A stretch of DNA of 64,000 bases from Cystobacter ferrugineus (GCF_001887355.1 NZ_MPIN01000004.1:597733-661732), one strand, 5' to 3'. Positions 35,441 to 44,581 are shown, numbered from the stretch's first letter. Translations and numbers: made by a program. The notes: generated from the sequence alone by a model not told the origin.

Positions 35441-35529
35441 AAAGGCTCTCCACTTGCTGGCCCCCTGAGCCGCTCCCGCTCGGGTTGGAGGAATTGCTAC
35501 CCTGGAGGGAGCGCGTCTCGGGAGTGGAG

Positions 35530-36153
35530 CACCTTGCGCGGGAACTCGCAGGACGATGAGCAGGTAGCCCAGCGCCGCCCAGGCGTACACCTCCGGCCGC
35601 AGATAGGCCCCGGCGATTTGCTTCGTCTCGTACAGCAGCTCGGGCAGGGCGATGACCATCACGAGCGAGGTGTCCTTCGAGAGCGCCGCCAGCTCGTTGA
35701 CGACCGGAGGCAACAGCCGCCGGAACGTCTGTGGGAGGATGATGCGGCGCATGGCCAGCTCGTAGCTCATCCCGAGCGCCCGCGCGGCCTCCATCTGCCC
35801 CTTGTCGATGGACTCGATGCCGGCGCGGAAGAGCTCCGCGAGGTAGGCCGCCGCGTTCAGCGAGAGCGCGACGATGCCCGCGGTCATCGCTCCGAGTCTC
35901 ACGCCGATCATCAGTGGCAGGGCGAGGCGAGGTCGACGTCGAAGCCCACGGGCTTGCCCTCCTGGAGGAACTCCATGGGAGGGTAGGTGGCGTCGAGGGC
36001 CACCCGCAGCACGCCCGAGTCGCGCAGCCGCGCTGGAGTCGGAACGCTGGCGGATGCGGAGTAGGGAAGGGCCACCGCCAGCAGCAGCACCACTGCCCCG
36101 AGCGAGGGGCGCTTCACCCACCGAGGATCTTCACGGGCGGCGTGCCGCGCCAC
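35530..36153 (-). pseudogene. Decayed amino-acid ABC transporter (binding protein-permease fusion) with internal deletion
   Basis: The start (36153 or GTG 36117) gives a signal peptide (VKRPSLGAVVLLLAVALPYS) and the beginning of a solute-binding protein 3 domain (LRDSGVLRVALDATYPPMEF, GFDVDLA). After about position 35915 the sequence jumps, in another frame, into a HisM/GlnP-type permease with the EAA loop EAARALGMSYELAMRRIILP and NELAALSKDTSLVMVIALPE. The permease breaks off near 35540 before its last residues. Most of the binding domain and the first part of the permease are missing, so a large deletion made this non-functional. The original was probably a fused binding-protein/permease as seen in some bacteria. 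Confidence 0.75.
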
Positions 36154-36171
36154 CCCGAGGGTGACTCGGGG
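36153..36171 (-). terminator. Short GC hairpin after the TPR gene
   Basis: CCCCGAG (36153-36159) and CTCGGGG (36165-36171) form a 7-bp stem with a 5-base loop, 20 bases beyond the stop of the TPR gene on the minus strand. No T tract follows, so confidence is low. Confidence 0.35.
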
Positions 36172-36190
36172 CCGGGGGGGGCTGGTTGGG

Positions 36191-37381
36191 CTACTTGCCC
36201 TTGGTGCTCTTCACCTTCCAGACGGAGGGGCGCGGCGTGCCATTTCCCAGCAGCGCTTGTGCCGCGGGCAGGAAGGGATGCTGCGCGGGAAGGTTGTCGA
36301 CGAGCCGGCGTGCCAGCTCCTGCGCCTTCTCCTTCTGCCTGGCCTTGGCGTAGGAGATGGCCAGGTTCAACACGGGCTCGGGCTCCTGGGGCGCACAGTC
36401 GTGCGCCTGCTCCAGCGCCTTGATGGCACGCTCCAACGCGTCCGGGCCTCTCTGGCGCAAGAGGAACAGGGCCATGTTGTTGTGGGCCACCCAGTCCTTG
36501 GGATCCAGCGCCAGCGCCTCCTCGTAGGCGCGCAGGGCCCCGGCGAAATCCGGGGACTTCTGTCGCTCACACGCCTCGGCCTCCAGCAGCTTGAGCCACA
36601 CGGTGGCGCGCATGCCCCGTTTGTACGCCGCGTTCATCAGCTCGAGCGCCTCGCGGGTACGCAGGCCCTTCACCATCTCCGAGGCCTGCTCGAAGACGGC
36701 CCGCTGCTCTCGCGCCTCCGGGGTGTCCTTCGCGGACGGCGCCGAGGTGAGGGACTGGAGCGCGTCGCGCAGCAGCTTGGAGCCGGGCACCTGCTTCAGA
36801 CCCAGCTCCAGCACGCGCCGGGCCGAGCGCCGCTTGCCCCGCCCCGATGCCAGGTAGGCCACGGCATGGTAGCCCCGCTCGTCCTTGGGGTTGAGCCGCA
36901 GGCCCCGGATGAAGTGGTACCCCGCCTCGACCTGGTTGCCGTACAACATGTAGGCCCGTCCCAGCTCGTAGCGGATGTCGGGGTGCGTGGGGGCGAGCTG
37001 CATGGCGTCATCGAGCGCGGCGCACGCCTTGAGCGGCTCGCCCAGGGCGCACAGCGCGATGCCCAGGCCATACAACGCCTCGACCCGGGGCGTGGGCGTC
37101 TCGACGAGCGGGCGGTAGAACTCCCACGCCTTGTCCCATTGCTGGCGCCGCATGGCCAGGGTCGCGCGCGCCAGGAGCACTTCCGGATCGTTGCCCTTGC
37201 CGGAGGGGTCCGCGCGCGTCAGCAATTGCTCGGCCTTCTCGTTCTCTCCAGAAGACACGGCCACCCGGGCGAGCGCGATGAGGGCTTCGGTATCTCCTGG
37301 CTTCTGGGCCAGACGCTTCGTGGCCTGCTCCGAGGCTTCCTTGAAACGGCCCGCCGCCAGTAATTGATTGAGGGACTCCAT
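36191..37381 (-). CDS. TPR-repeat protein
   Basis: The 396-residue protein consists of about ten TPR-type helix pairs, for example AGRFKEASEQATKRLAQKPG, VEALYGLGIALCALGEPLKA, DIRYELGRAYMLYGNQVEAG and DWVAHNNMALFLLRQRGP. No signal peptide or membrane segment is seen, so it is probably a cytoplasmic scaffold. The ATG at 37381 has a good GCGAGGAGAAG ribosome site. No partner is suggested by the neighbours, which are a decayed transporter and the DUF3626-like gene. Confidence 0.88.
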   Translation of the reverse strand: MESLNQLLAAGRFKEASEQATKRLAQKPGDTEALIALARVAVSSGENEKAEQLLTRADPSGKGNDPEVLLARATLAMRRQQWDKAWEFYRPLVETPTPRVEALYGLGIALCALGEPLKACAALDDAMQLAPTHPDIRYELGRAYMLYGNQVEAGYHFIRGLRLNPKDERGYHAVAYLASGRGKRRSARRVLELGLKQVPGSKLLRDALQSLTSAPSAKDTPEAREQRAVFEQASEMVKGLRTREALELMNAAYKRGMRATVWLKLLEAEACERQKSPDFAGALRAYEEALALDPKDWVAHNNMALFLLRQRGPDALERAIKALEQAHDCAPQEPEPVLNLAISYAKARQKEKAQELARRLVDNLPAQHPFLPAAQALLGNGTPRPSVWKVKSTKGK

Positions 37382-37509
37382 GATTTGTCTTCTCCTCGCG
37401 GATCAATCGACCGGCGCCAGGCACCGGGATCCAAACCCATACTTGAGAAACTCGGGAACAGAGGACTTCGGGGGGGGGCCGAGCGGGCCAGCCCCCACGA
37501 AGCGCCTCC

Positions 37510-38412
37510 TCAGCGGTAGTAGCCCTCGTGCCGGTCGTAACCCCCCCCGTCACCCCCGTAGGAGCGGCGCCTCTCTCCACGATCGTCAACCCAGTAGAGC
37601 TTCGTTTCGTGGTTGTCGCGGAAGCGGCGCGCATGCCCCCCGATTTCGGTGTCGCGGTGCCTGCTGTGCACGTTCAGGCTTTCGACGTCTTCGCCGTAAC
37701 GCACCCGTCCGTGGTACTGCACCTCGACGTAATCGCCATGGGGATCCGCGGGGCTGGAGGGGCGCCTGCCCATCACATTGTCGAAGGTGTGATTGGTGGT
37801 TCTGTAGAGCACGTGATCGTTGTGCCTGCGCGTGCCCAGGTCCTCGCTCCGGTTGGCACGCGCCGAGTCGAAATAGCTATACGTGGCCCGGTCGTGGGTT
37901 TCCGGCCTGATTCTCAGGTGGGCGTCGCCGGCAAAGGGCGCCGTGCCATGGGGACTGTCGGTCATGTTGAGCGCGCCGTACGAGGGGTGGGCGTAGGCCG
38001 GAACCCCGCGGTAGTGGTTGTCGTACAGCGAGTTCTCGACGGTTTGGCGTTGGGCCTGGCCAAGCTGTGCCCCGCTGATATTGGTCTCGAACATGTTCCG
38101 GTGATAGTCGTCATCGGCCATCGCCTCCATCACCGAGGTGCCGTCGTCCAGCCGCGCCGCGGGGTTGAAGTTGATGGTGCTATGCGTCTCGGCCATCCGC
38201 CTCCGTCCCGCATCCACCTCCGCCCTGGAATACCCGCGACTTTCCCCGCGCGCGTACAGCGCCTCGGTGTGTCGGTCCGACTGATATGCGGCGTTCTCCT
38301 CGGCCTCATTGAGGAACTGCCGCTGGTGCGTACTCGTCGGCCTACCCATGGCGTAGTGATGATCTCGCTGGGTGAACATGTTGGGGCGTGGATATCGGTC
38401 AATGGGCGGCAT
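37510..38412 (-). CDS. DUF3626-like protein (possible effector or toxin domain)
   Basis: The 300-residue protein is rich in His, Arg, Asp and Asn, unlike its Ala-rich neighbours. Its central part matches what I recall of DUF3626: AYAHPSYGALNMTDSPHGTA, then HLRIRPETHDRATYSYFDSA, and the PHGDYVEVQYHGRVRYGEDV block. The N-terminus (FLNEAEENAAYQSDR) is polar and the C-terminus ends in a Gly/Tyr/Arg-rich tail. DUF3626 has no established function but occurs in solitary, patchily distributed genes. No signal peptide. Codon and residue use suggest horizontal transfer. Confidence 0.65.
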   Translation of the reverse strand: MPPIDRYPRPNMFTQRDHHYAMGRPTSTHQRQFLNEAEENAAYQSDRHTEALYARGESRGYSRAEVDAGRRRMAETHSTINFNPAARLDDGTSVMEAMADDDYHRNMFETNISGAQLGQAQRQTVENSLYDNHYRGVPAYAHPSYGALNMTDSPHGTAPFAGDAHLRIRPETHDRATYSYFDSARANRSEDLGTRRHNDHVLYRTTNHTFDNVMGRRPSSPADPHGDYVEVQYHGRVRYGEDVESLNVHSRHRDTEIGGHARRFRDNHETKLYWVDDRGERRRSYGGDGGGYDRHEGYYR

Positions 38413-38623
38413 GGTCGGGACTCCCGCGCGACGTTGATGACACGATTCATTTTAACCCCCGACACACCCATTTCCAAGCCGTTCTAACGAGAAAATTATT
38501 TTTTCCTGGAATTGGGAGTTTCTCAAGAACTGGGACGACAGGAGGCCGTGCGTCTCGGGCCCGTGCGACATCTGACTATTGTCAGGGCCTCCTGCCGCTG
38601 ATGGGTTTTCGTGTGCGACGCCG

Positions 38624-38690
38624 TCAGGGTGCGGGCACGAACCGATAGAGGGCGCTCTCGATATCGGACGTCGGGTAGACCGGAGCGCGG
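38624..38690 (-). pseudogene. C-terminal remnant of an NHL-propeller gene (paralog of 60177-61823)
   Basis: The minus strand reads [14 protein letters not shown]-stop, identical in protein to the end of the intact propeller gene at 60177. About 50 bases align closely with 60177-60230 (including the stop codon), after which similarity ends. Only this tail remains, so another copy of the gene once stood here. Confidence 0.75.
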
Positions 38691-38695
38691 GTAGG

Positions 38696-38865
38696 TCAGG
38701 GGGGGGGACGCGGCCGCAGGAACTTGCCCTGGGAGCCGCTCTGGCTGTCCTGGAGCAGCCAGATGCTGCCGTCCGGCCCCTCCTCGACCTCGCGGATGCG
38801 GCTGTTCGGGTCGACGCCCGGACGCCGCGGCTTGACGCCGGGTATGCGCGCGGCGCTTCCTCCGT
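38696..38865 (-). pseudogene. C-terminal remnant of a PQQ-type sugar dehydrogenase-like gene
   Basis: The minus-strand frame ends SRIREVEEGPDGSIWLLQD...GKFLRPRPPP-stop, the standard last blade of glucose/sorbosone dehydrogenases (soluble PQQ-dependent aldose dehydrogenases). Upstream of about 38865 the similarity is lost, replaced by the promoter region of the TonB-dependent receptor gene. It is a tail only, with no start. Confidence 0.6.
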
Positions 38866-38951
38866 GCCTTGACCCGTCCGGCGCAATCCCCGATATACCC
38901 CCGCGGGCAGTTGATATTGCTTCGCAAAACCAAAAAAGCCCCGGATTGCGG

Positions 38952-41525
38952 ATGTTCTCGCCTCTCACGTCCTTCGCCCTGCTCCTCTCCGTGGCCTCGG
39001 TATCTCCAGGGGCTTCCGAGCCTCCTCCCTCCCCGGAGCCGGCGCTGCTGCCGCACGCGGCTTCGGAGCCCGCCCTCCCGTCGGAGGCCGCTTCCGCTCC
39101 CGAAGGGACACCCGCCTCCGGGCTCGTCCCGCCCCGGCGCATCGACGACGGGGTCGTGCCCTATCCGGAGGCGGAGCGTGCGGCCGGCCGTGAGGGCGAG
39201 GTGGTGCTGCGCCTCACCCTCGACGAGCACGGCGTGGTGACGGAGTCGGAGGTCGTCCGCTCGGCGGGCGCCGCCTTCGACGAGGCCATCCGCACCGCCA
39301 GCCTGTCCTTCCGCTTCGAGCCCGCGCGCGTCGACGGTGAGGCGGTCGCCTGCCAGATTGAGCTGGTCCACACCTTCACGCTCGACGCGCCCGCCGCCGC
39401 GCCCCAGGAGCCGCCGCCCGCCACGGAGCCCGCGACAGGAGAGCCGGCCCCCACCGTCGAGGCTCCGGCGCCCGCCGACACGGGCAAGGGCCTGGAGACG
39501 ACGGTGTCGGGCCGCTCGGAGGCGGAGCGGCTGCGCCAGTCCGCCGAGGCGGTGAAGGTCATCAGCACCCGGCGCGCGAAGGCCCGCTCCGCCGACCTCG
39601 GGCAGGTGCTGGCCTCGCAGGAGGGCGTGGAGGTGCGCCGCACGGGCGGCCTGGGCAGCACCGCGCTCTTCTCCCTCAACGGACTCACCGACGACCAGGT
39701 CCGCTTCTTCCTCGACGGCGTGCCCCTGGACCTCTCGGGCTATCCGTTCGGCGTCGCCAACGTCCCGGTGAACCTCGTCGACTCGGTGCAGCTCTACCGG
39801 GGCGTGGTGCCGGTGCGCTACGGCGCGGACGCGCTCGGCGGCGCCGTCAACCTCACTTCCGCGCCGCTGGAGGAGGGCCTGCACGGCGCCGCGTCTCTCC
39901 AGGGAGGTGCCTTCAACACCTACCGGCTGACGCTCGGCGGCAGCTACAGGCCCGCGCCGGACGGCTTCTTCGCCCGCGCCCACTTCTTCGCCGACACCAC
40001 GGACAACGACTACCCCGTGGACGTCGAGGACGTCGACGAGCGGGGCACGCCCGTCCCGGTCACCCTCCGGCGCTTCCACGACGGCTATCGGGCGCTCGGC
40101 GGTGGTGTCGAGGCCGGCGCCTCGAAGCTTGCCTGGGCCGACCGCATCACCCTGCGGGCCTTCGGCTCCAGCCACGACAAGGAGCTGCAGCACAACCTGG
40201 TGATGGAGGGCGCTCCGTACGGCGAGGCCCGCTACGGCGCCACCTCGCTCGGCGCCCAGGTCCTCTACGAGAAGGAGCTCTCCCAGGACGTGCGCCTGGA
40301 CGTGCTGGCGGGCTACGGCTGGCAGTCCACGGAACTCGTCGACGTCTCGGAGTGGGTCTACAACTGGCATGGCGAGCGGGTGTTCCGGGGGGGCGCGGGA
40401 GAGATTGGCGACGACGCCACCGACCAGACGCTCTGGCAGCAGGCCGTGTATGGCCGCGCGAACGTGAGCTGGAGCGTCGCGAAGGCGCAGACGCTGCGCC
40501 TGGCCCTCGCGCCCACGCTGACGCTGCGCACCGGCGAGGACCGGCGCCCGGCCAGCCCGAGCGACCCGGACCCCCTCGCGCCGGAGCGCTCCCTCCTCAC
40601 GCTCGTCACCGGCCTCGAGTACGAGGTGGACCTGCTCGACGACGCGCTCGAGGTCATCGTCTTCGCCAAGGACTATGTCTACGCGGGCCGGGCCCAGGCG
40701 CCCCTGGAGACGGGCGGCTGGCTGCGCAAGGACCGGGACCTGCACCGCGTCGGAGGCGGCGCGGCGCTGCGGCTCCGGCTGAGCGAGCCCGTCTACCTCA
40801 AGGCCAGCTACGAGCGGGCCACGCGCCTGCCCCGCGCGGACGAGGTCTTCGGCAACGGCGTCCTCATCCTGGAGAACCTGGACCTGGAGCCGGAGTACAG
40901 CCACAACCTGAACCTCGGCGTCGCCACGGTGCCGCTGCGCACCGGCCTGGGCACCTTCCGGGGCGAGCTCAACGGCTTCGCGCGGCTCGCGGACAACCTC
41001 ATCCTGCTCGCGGGCCGGGACAGGGACTGGAGCTACCAGAACGTGTACGCGGCCCGGATTCTCGGCGTCGAGGGCGCGGCGGGCTGGAACTCGCGGGGCG
41101 GGCTCGTCAGCCTGGACGCCAACGCCACCTTCCAGGACGGGCGCAACACCTCGGCCCAGGGCACCTTCGGCGCCTTCGAGGGCCGGCGGCTTCCCAACCG
41201 GCCGTGGTTCTTCCTCAATGCCACGGCCCGGGTGTCGCTGCGCCGGCTCGCCTTCGGGGACGACGAGCTGTCACCCTTCTGGACTACCCGCTACGTGCAC
41301 GGCTTCTTCCGCAACTGGGAGGGCCTGGGCACTGTGGCGTCGAAGGACACCATCGACGCCCAGCTCGTCCAGGCCGCGGGCGTCGGCTACCGGGTGACGC
41401 GCGGCGGTGTGACGCTGGGTCTCACCGCCGAGCTGGAGAACCTCACCGACGCCCGGGTCTTCGACTTCTTCGGCGTCGAGCGCCCCGGCCGTGCGGGCTG
41501 GCTCAAGGGCACGGTGGAGTACTGA
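38952..41525 (+). CDS. TonB-dependent outer-membrane receptor with N-terminal TonB-like domain
   Basis: The 857-residue protein starts with a signal peptide (SPLTSFALLLSVASVSPGAS) and a Pro/Ala spacer. Residues ~68-145 form a TonB C-terminal-like domain (VVPYPEAERAAGREGEVVLR...LDEHGVVTESEVVRSAG, SLSFRFEPARVDGEAVAC). A second Pro/Ala-rich linker leads to the plug (~200-330: ISTRRAKARSADLGQVLASQ, YRGVVPVRYGADALGGAVNL) and a 22-strand-type barrel ending LKGTVEY. The fused TonB domain is unusual outside myxobacteria-type receptors. It converges with an operon regulated by a Fur box, so a ferric-siderophore or haem role is likely. The ribosome site at 38952 is weak. Confidence 0.92.
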   Translation: MFSPLTSFALLLSVASVSPGASEPPPSPEPALLPHAASEPALPSEAASAPEGTPASGLVPPRRIDDGVVPYPEAERAAGREGEVVLRLTLDEHGVVTESEVVRSAGAAFDEAIRTASLSFRFEPARVDGEAVACQIELVHTFTLDAPAAAPQEPPPATEPATGEPAPTVEAPAPADTGKGLETTVSGRSEAERLRQSAEAVKVISTRRAKARSADLGQVLASQEGVEVRRTGGLGSTALFSLNGLTDDQVRFFLDGVPLDLSGYPFGVANVPVNLVDSVQLYRGVVPVRYGADALGGAVNLTSAPLEEGLHGAASLQGGAFNTYRLTLGGSYRPAPDGFFARAHFFADTTDNDYPVDVEDVDERGTPVPVTLRRFHDGYRALGGGVEAGASKLAWADRITLRAFGSSHDKELQHNLVMEGAPYGEARYGATSLGAQVLYEKELSQDVRLDVLAGYGWQSTELVDVSEWVYNWHGERVFRGGAGEIGDDATDQTLWQQAVYGRANVSWSVAKAQTLRLALAPTLTLRTGEDRRPASPSDPDPLAPERSLLTLVTGLEYEVDLLDDALEVIVFAKDYVYAGRAQAPLETGGWLRKDRDLHRVGGGAALRLRLSEPVYLKASYERATRLPRADEVFGNGVLILENLDLEPEYSHNLNLGVATVPLRTGLGTFRGELNGFARLADNLILLAGRDRDWSYQNVYAARILGVEGAAGWNSRGGLVSLDANATFQDGRNTSAQGTFGAFEGRRLPNRPWFFLNATARVSLRRLAFGDDELSPFWTTRYVHGFFRNWEGLGTVASKDTIDAQLVQAAGVGYRVTRGGVTLGLTAELENLTDARVFDFFGVERPGRAGWLKGTVEY

Positions 41526-41535
41526 GCCGCCGGAC

Positions 41536-42744
41536 TCAGCGCACCTTCACGAGCTGGTACGCCCAGCCGAGCGTCTCGAAGCGCTTCACCGCGGCGCCGT
41601 CCACGCCCAGCTCCCAGATGGACGTCCTGGCGTAGTCGCTGGTGGGCAGCAGCAGGAAGGTGCGGCCCTCGATGCGGAAGGCGTAGTAGCCGCCGGCGAT
41701 GAAGTCGAGCCCCTCGACGGGCGCGGCCGTCCCGGCGTCCAGATTCACTCGCCAGAGCTTCCAGTGGTTGCCGCTGGTGATGACGCTCGGCTCCGTCTCG
41801 TTGTTGATGACGACGTTCTCCGCGTGGAACACGGCCACGATGCCGACGCCGTTGGCGAGGTAGCGGTACGCGGCCGTCTGCCGGTTGCCGACCAGGGCGG
41901 ACAGCGAGCGCGTCCAGGCTGAGTCGAGGACCTGCTCGCCGGCCTTGATGCGCACCACGCAGGTGTCGGGAGCGCTGTCCTCCAGCACGGGCGCGGCGGC
42001 GCTGAAGACCCAGTTGCTGAAGTAGATGTTGCCGGCCTCGTCCTGCGTCGCCACGTCGAGCCCGGGGCACGGCGCGTCGATGAGCTTCACCAGGCTGTCG
42101 TCCGCGTTGGAGTAGACGGCGATCTGCGAGCCGGGCAGGAAGTCGTAGTAGGTGCCATCCGTCCAGTAGAAGGGCTGGAACGAGAAGCCGTCGCGCACCA
42201 CGCGGGCGCGGTCGTAGCTGCTCTTCACCACCAGGCCCTCGCGCTCGCTCGCCAGGCCCTGCGCGTCCAGGGCGCCGGAGATCTGCATCGTCGAGGGGTT
42301 CCAGACGATGCGCCGCGTCTCGTCCAGCGACATGTACGCGCTCGTCGAGTCCACGAAGTGGTTGAGGTAGAGGGCGGCGGACTGCAGGCCGTAGTTGGCG
42401 AAGCTGACCTTGCCGGCGTCCTGCAGGCTGCCGTCATCGGAGACGTTGTAGCGGAGCACCTCGGGGGCCTCGCCGCTTCCGACGAAGAGCGCGCCGTCCA
42501 CCGCGCCAATGGTGGCGAAGCCGGAGTGCTCGCGGGCCTTCTCCAGGTCCAGCCCGGTGACGTCGAGGGAGTCGAAGACGCTCACGTACGTGGCGCTGCC
42601 GGCCTGGGAGAAGATGGTGGTGGCCAGGCTGTAGACGGGCTTCTCCCGCGGGCCGGGCTGCTCGTCGGGGGGCTTGTTCGAGTCCTCACCGCAGCCCGCG
42701 AGGAGGGCGGCGAGGAGGAGGGGGGCGGGGCGAAGCCTGCTCAT
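41536..42744 (-). CDS. Lipoprotein of the iron-uptake operon (DUF4374-like propeller)
   Basis: The 402-residue protein begins MSRLRPAPLLLAALLAGCGE (lipobox LAGC, Gly at +2). The mature part has repeated beta-strand blades (FATIGAVDGALFVGSGEAPE, NIYFSNWVFSAAA, YYAFRIEGRTFLLLPTSDYA) and looks like a seven-bladed propeller of the DUF4374/MxcI-like type, which sit beside TonB receptors and PepSY proteins in iron loci. It may bind ferric siderophore in the periplasm; the assignment rests on context and general pattern. It starts 33 bases after the PepSY stop. Confidence 0.8.
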   Translation of the reverse strand: MSRLRPAPLLLAALLAGCGEDSNKPPDEQPGPREKPVYSLATTIFSQAGSATYVSVFDSLDVTGLDLEKAREHSGFATIGAVDGALFVGSGEAPEVLRYNVSDDGSLQDAGKVSFANYGLQSAALYLNHFVDSTSAYMSLDETRRIVWNPSTMQISGALDAQGLASEREGLVVKSSYDRARVVRDGFSFQPFYWTDGTYYDFLPGSQIAVYSNADDSLVKLIDAPCPGLDVATQDEAGNIYFSNWVFSAAAPVLEDSAPDTCVVRIKAGEQVLDSAWTRSLSALVGNRQTAAYRYLANGVGIVAVFHAENVVINNETEPSVITSGNHWKLWRVNLDAGTAAPVEGLDFIAGGYYAFRIEGRTFLLLPTSDYARTSIWELGVDGAAVKRFETLGWAYQLVKVR

Positions 42745-42776
42745 GAGGTTCTCCAGTGGGGGGAAGGCGGGGTGGC

Positions 42777-44321
42777 TCAGGTCGGCACGGGGGCGGGGGT
42801 CTCCGCCGCGGCCGGTGAAGTCGAGGGCGTGGTCCGCTGGAGGCGGGAGATGGCGCGGGCCGCGCCGGCCAGCAGGAGCGCCAGGACGACGAGGCCCACC
42901 TCCGTGGCCAGCACGAAGGCGGAGCCCGACGCGAAGGGGAGCCGGCCCGTGCGCGCCGCGTCGATGAGCGGCACGGCGAGCAGCACGACGCTGGAGCCGA
43001 GCAGCAGGCGGCGGGCGTGCTGCGCGGCGGAGCGCTCCAGGAAGGCGCTGCCCAGGGCCAGGGCCCAGGCCGCGTGGAAGGCGGCATGCTCCCAGCCGGG
43101 GCGGTCCGCGAGCGTGGCGGGCAGGAGCTGGTTGGCCGCGAACACGGCGGCGACGGCGAGCGCGAGCCCGGCGCAGCCTCCGGACGTCAGCCGCGCGAGC
43201 ACGCGGTCGAAGCGGCCCGGCTGCTTCGACCGCCGCCGCTCCAGCCAGAGCAGGTTGCCCGCGAGGATGCCGAAGGCGCAGAGCAGGGAGAGGACGGCGT
43301 AGAGGACCTTGGCGGGGAAGCCGGCCCAGGTGGCGAAGTGCAGGCCGAAGAGCGGGTCCATGACGCGCGTGTACACGGACTCGCCGCCGGTCTTCCGCTC
43401 CCAGACGAGCACGCCCTCACGCGACACGCGCACGTGGGTGAAGGCATGGAGGGTGCCCTCGCTCTCTCCGGGCAGGTGCACGAGGCCGTTCTCATCGCCG
43501 AGGTTGTCGAAGAAGAACCAGTGGTGCTCCGAGCGGGGGAAGCGCTGCTTGGCGAGCTCCAGCGCGTGCGCGAGGTCGGGCGCGCCGGCGGGCCTGCCCG
43601 AGGCGGGAGGCGGGGCGGGCCAGTCGACGGCGCGCTCCTTCGCCTTCGGGTCCCCGTTCAGCGAGGTGGCGACGACGGCGGGCTCGAACCAGTCATCCAG
43701 CCAGAGGATGCCGCCGGTGAGGGCGAAGACGAGGAGGAAGGGGGCGGTAACGACGCCGATGACCTTGTGGGCGTCGGACCAGAAGACGCGCCGGGAGGCG
43801 CCGGGGCGGAACTGGACGAACTCGCGCACCAGCCTGCCAAGCTGGAGCAGCAGCCCGGTGCCGATGAGCAGCACGAGCACGGCGGAGGCGATGCCGGTGA
43901 CGTGCTTGCCGCCGGGGAGGGGCTCCAGGAAGTGCATCGCGTTGAGGAACTCGCCCAGGTCGCTGCGCTCGCCGAGCTCGCGGCCGGAGACGGGGTCGAC
44001 CCAGAGGGGCTTGATGGCGCCGTCGGGGGACATGCGCCACAGGCGCAGCCACGGCTCCTCGTCGGTGGGCAGGGAGATGCCGAACCAGACGGGCCGGGAC
44101 GGGGCCTCGGCGTCGGCGATCTGCTGCGCGAGGCGGACGGCCTGGGCCTCGGAGACGGCGATGGGCGCGCGGAAGGTGGGCTCCTGCCACGGGGACAGCT
44201 CCTCGGCGAAGAGGGCAAAGGCGCCGAGGAAGAACGTGACGAAGAGGACCACCGACGACAGCACGCCGGCCCAGGCGTGGGCATCCCAGAGGATGGTGTA
44301 GGCGCGGGGGGTGAGCTTCAT
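42777..44321 (-). CDS. PepSY-domain membrane protein (siderophore/iron reductase type)
   Basis: The 514-residue protein has four-plus membrane helices, the PepSY-associated TM signature WDAHAWAGVLSSVVLFVTFF at the N-terminus, a periplasmic PepSY segment (SEAQAVRLAQQIADAEAP), NAMHFLEPLPGGKHVTGIAS, and DAHKVIGVVTAPFLLVFALT with conserved His residues suitable for haem. Relatives in iron-regulated operons act as ferric reductases or siderophore-handling proteins. Its ATG overlaps the upstream DUF3649-like gene (ATGA). The operon promoter carries the Fur box at 44901-44925. Confidence 0.9.
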   Translation of the reverse strand: MKLTPRAYTILWDAHAWAGVLSSVVLFVTFFLGAFALFAEELSPWQEPTFRAPIAVSEAQAVRLAQQIADAEAPSRPVWFGISLPTDEEPWLRLWRMSPDGAIKPLWVDPVSGRELGERSDLGEFLNAMHFLEPLPGGKHVTGIASAVLVLLIGTGLLLQLGRLVREFVQFRPGASRRVFWSDAHKVIGVVTAPFLLVFALTGGILWLDDWFEPAVVATSLNGDPKAKERAVDWPAPPPASGRPAGAPDLAHALELAKQRFPRSEHHWFFFDNLGDENGLVHLPGESEGTLHAFTHVRVSREGVLVWERKTGGESVYTRVMDPLFGLHFATWAGFPAKVLYAVLSLLCAFGILAGNLLWLERRRSKQPGRFDRVLARLTSGGCAGLALAVAAVFAANQLLPATLADRPGWEHAAFHAAWALALGSAFLERSAAQHARRLLLGSSVVLLAVPLIDAARTGRLPFASGSAFVLATEVGLVVLALLLAGAARAISRLQRTTPSTSPAAAETPAPVPT

Positions 44322-44581
44322 GCGAGCACCACCAGGATGGCGGCGGCGAAGGCGGCGACCAGGCCCGAGCCCGCCCAGGCCCGGGCGCCGCTCCGGGCGA
44401 GCAGGGCGAGGCACGAGGCGGTGGCCGCCGCGGGCAGGACGGCGAGGAACGCGACGAGCAGCCGGACCTCACCGGAGACGGGCAGGGTCGCCGCCAGCGC
44501 CAGGCACGCGAGCACCGCGGCCCCGGGGGCGCCGGTGAGCGCGGCGGAGATGCGTCCGGCTCCGTGGACGTGCGCCGCCAT
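44318..44581 (-). CDS. Small membrane protein of the iron operon (DUF3649-like)
   Basis: The 87-residue protein has three predicted membrane helices (GAAVLACLALAATLPVSG, LLVAFLAVLPAAATASCLAL, GLVAAFAAAILVVLA) and the SGARAWAGS turn typical of DUF3649, a family found directly before PepSY genes in Pseudomonas iron operons. Start and stop overlap both neighbours (TGATG with the upstream gene, ATGA with the PepSY gene), so translation is coupled. Confidence 0.75.
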   Translation of the reverse strand: MAAHVHGAGRISAALTGAPGAAVLACLALAATLPVSGEVRLLVAFLAVLPAAATASCLALLARSGARAWAGSGLVAAFAAAILVVLA

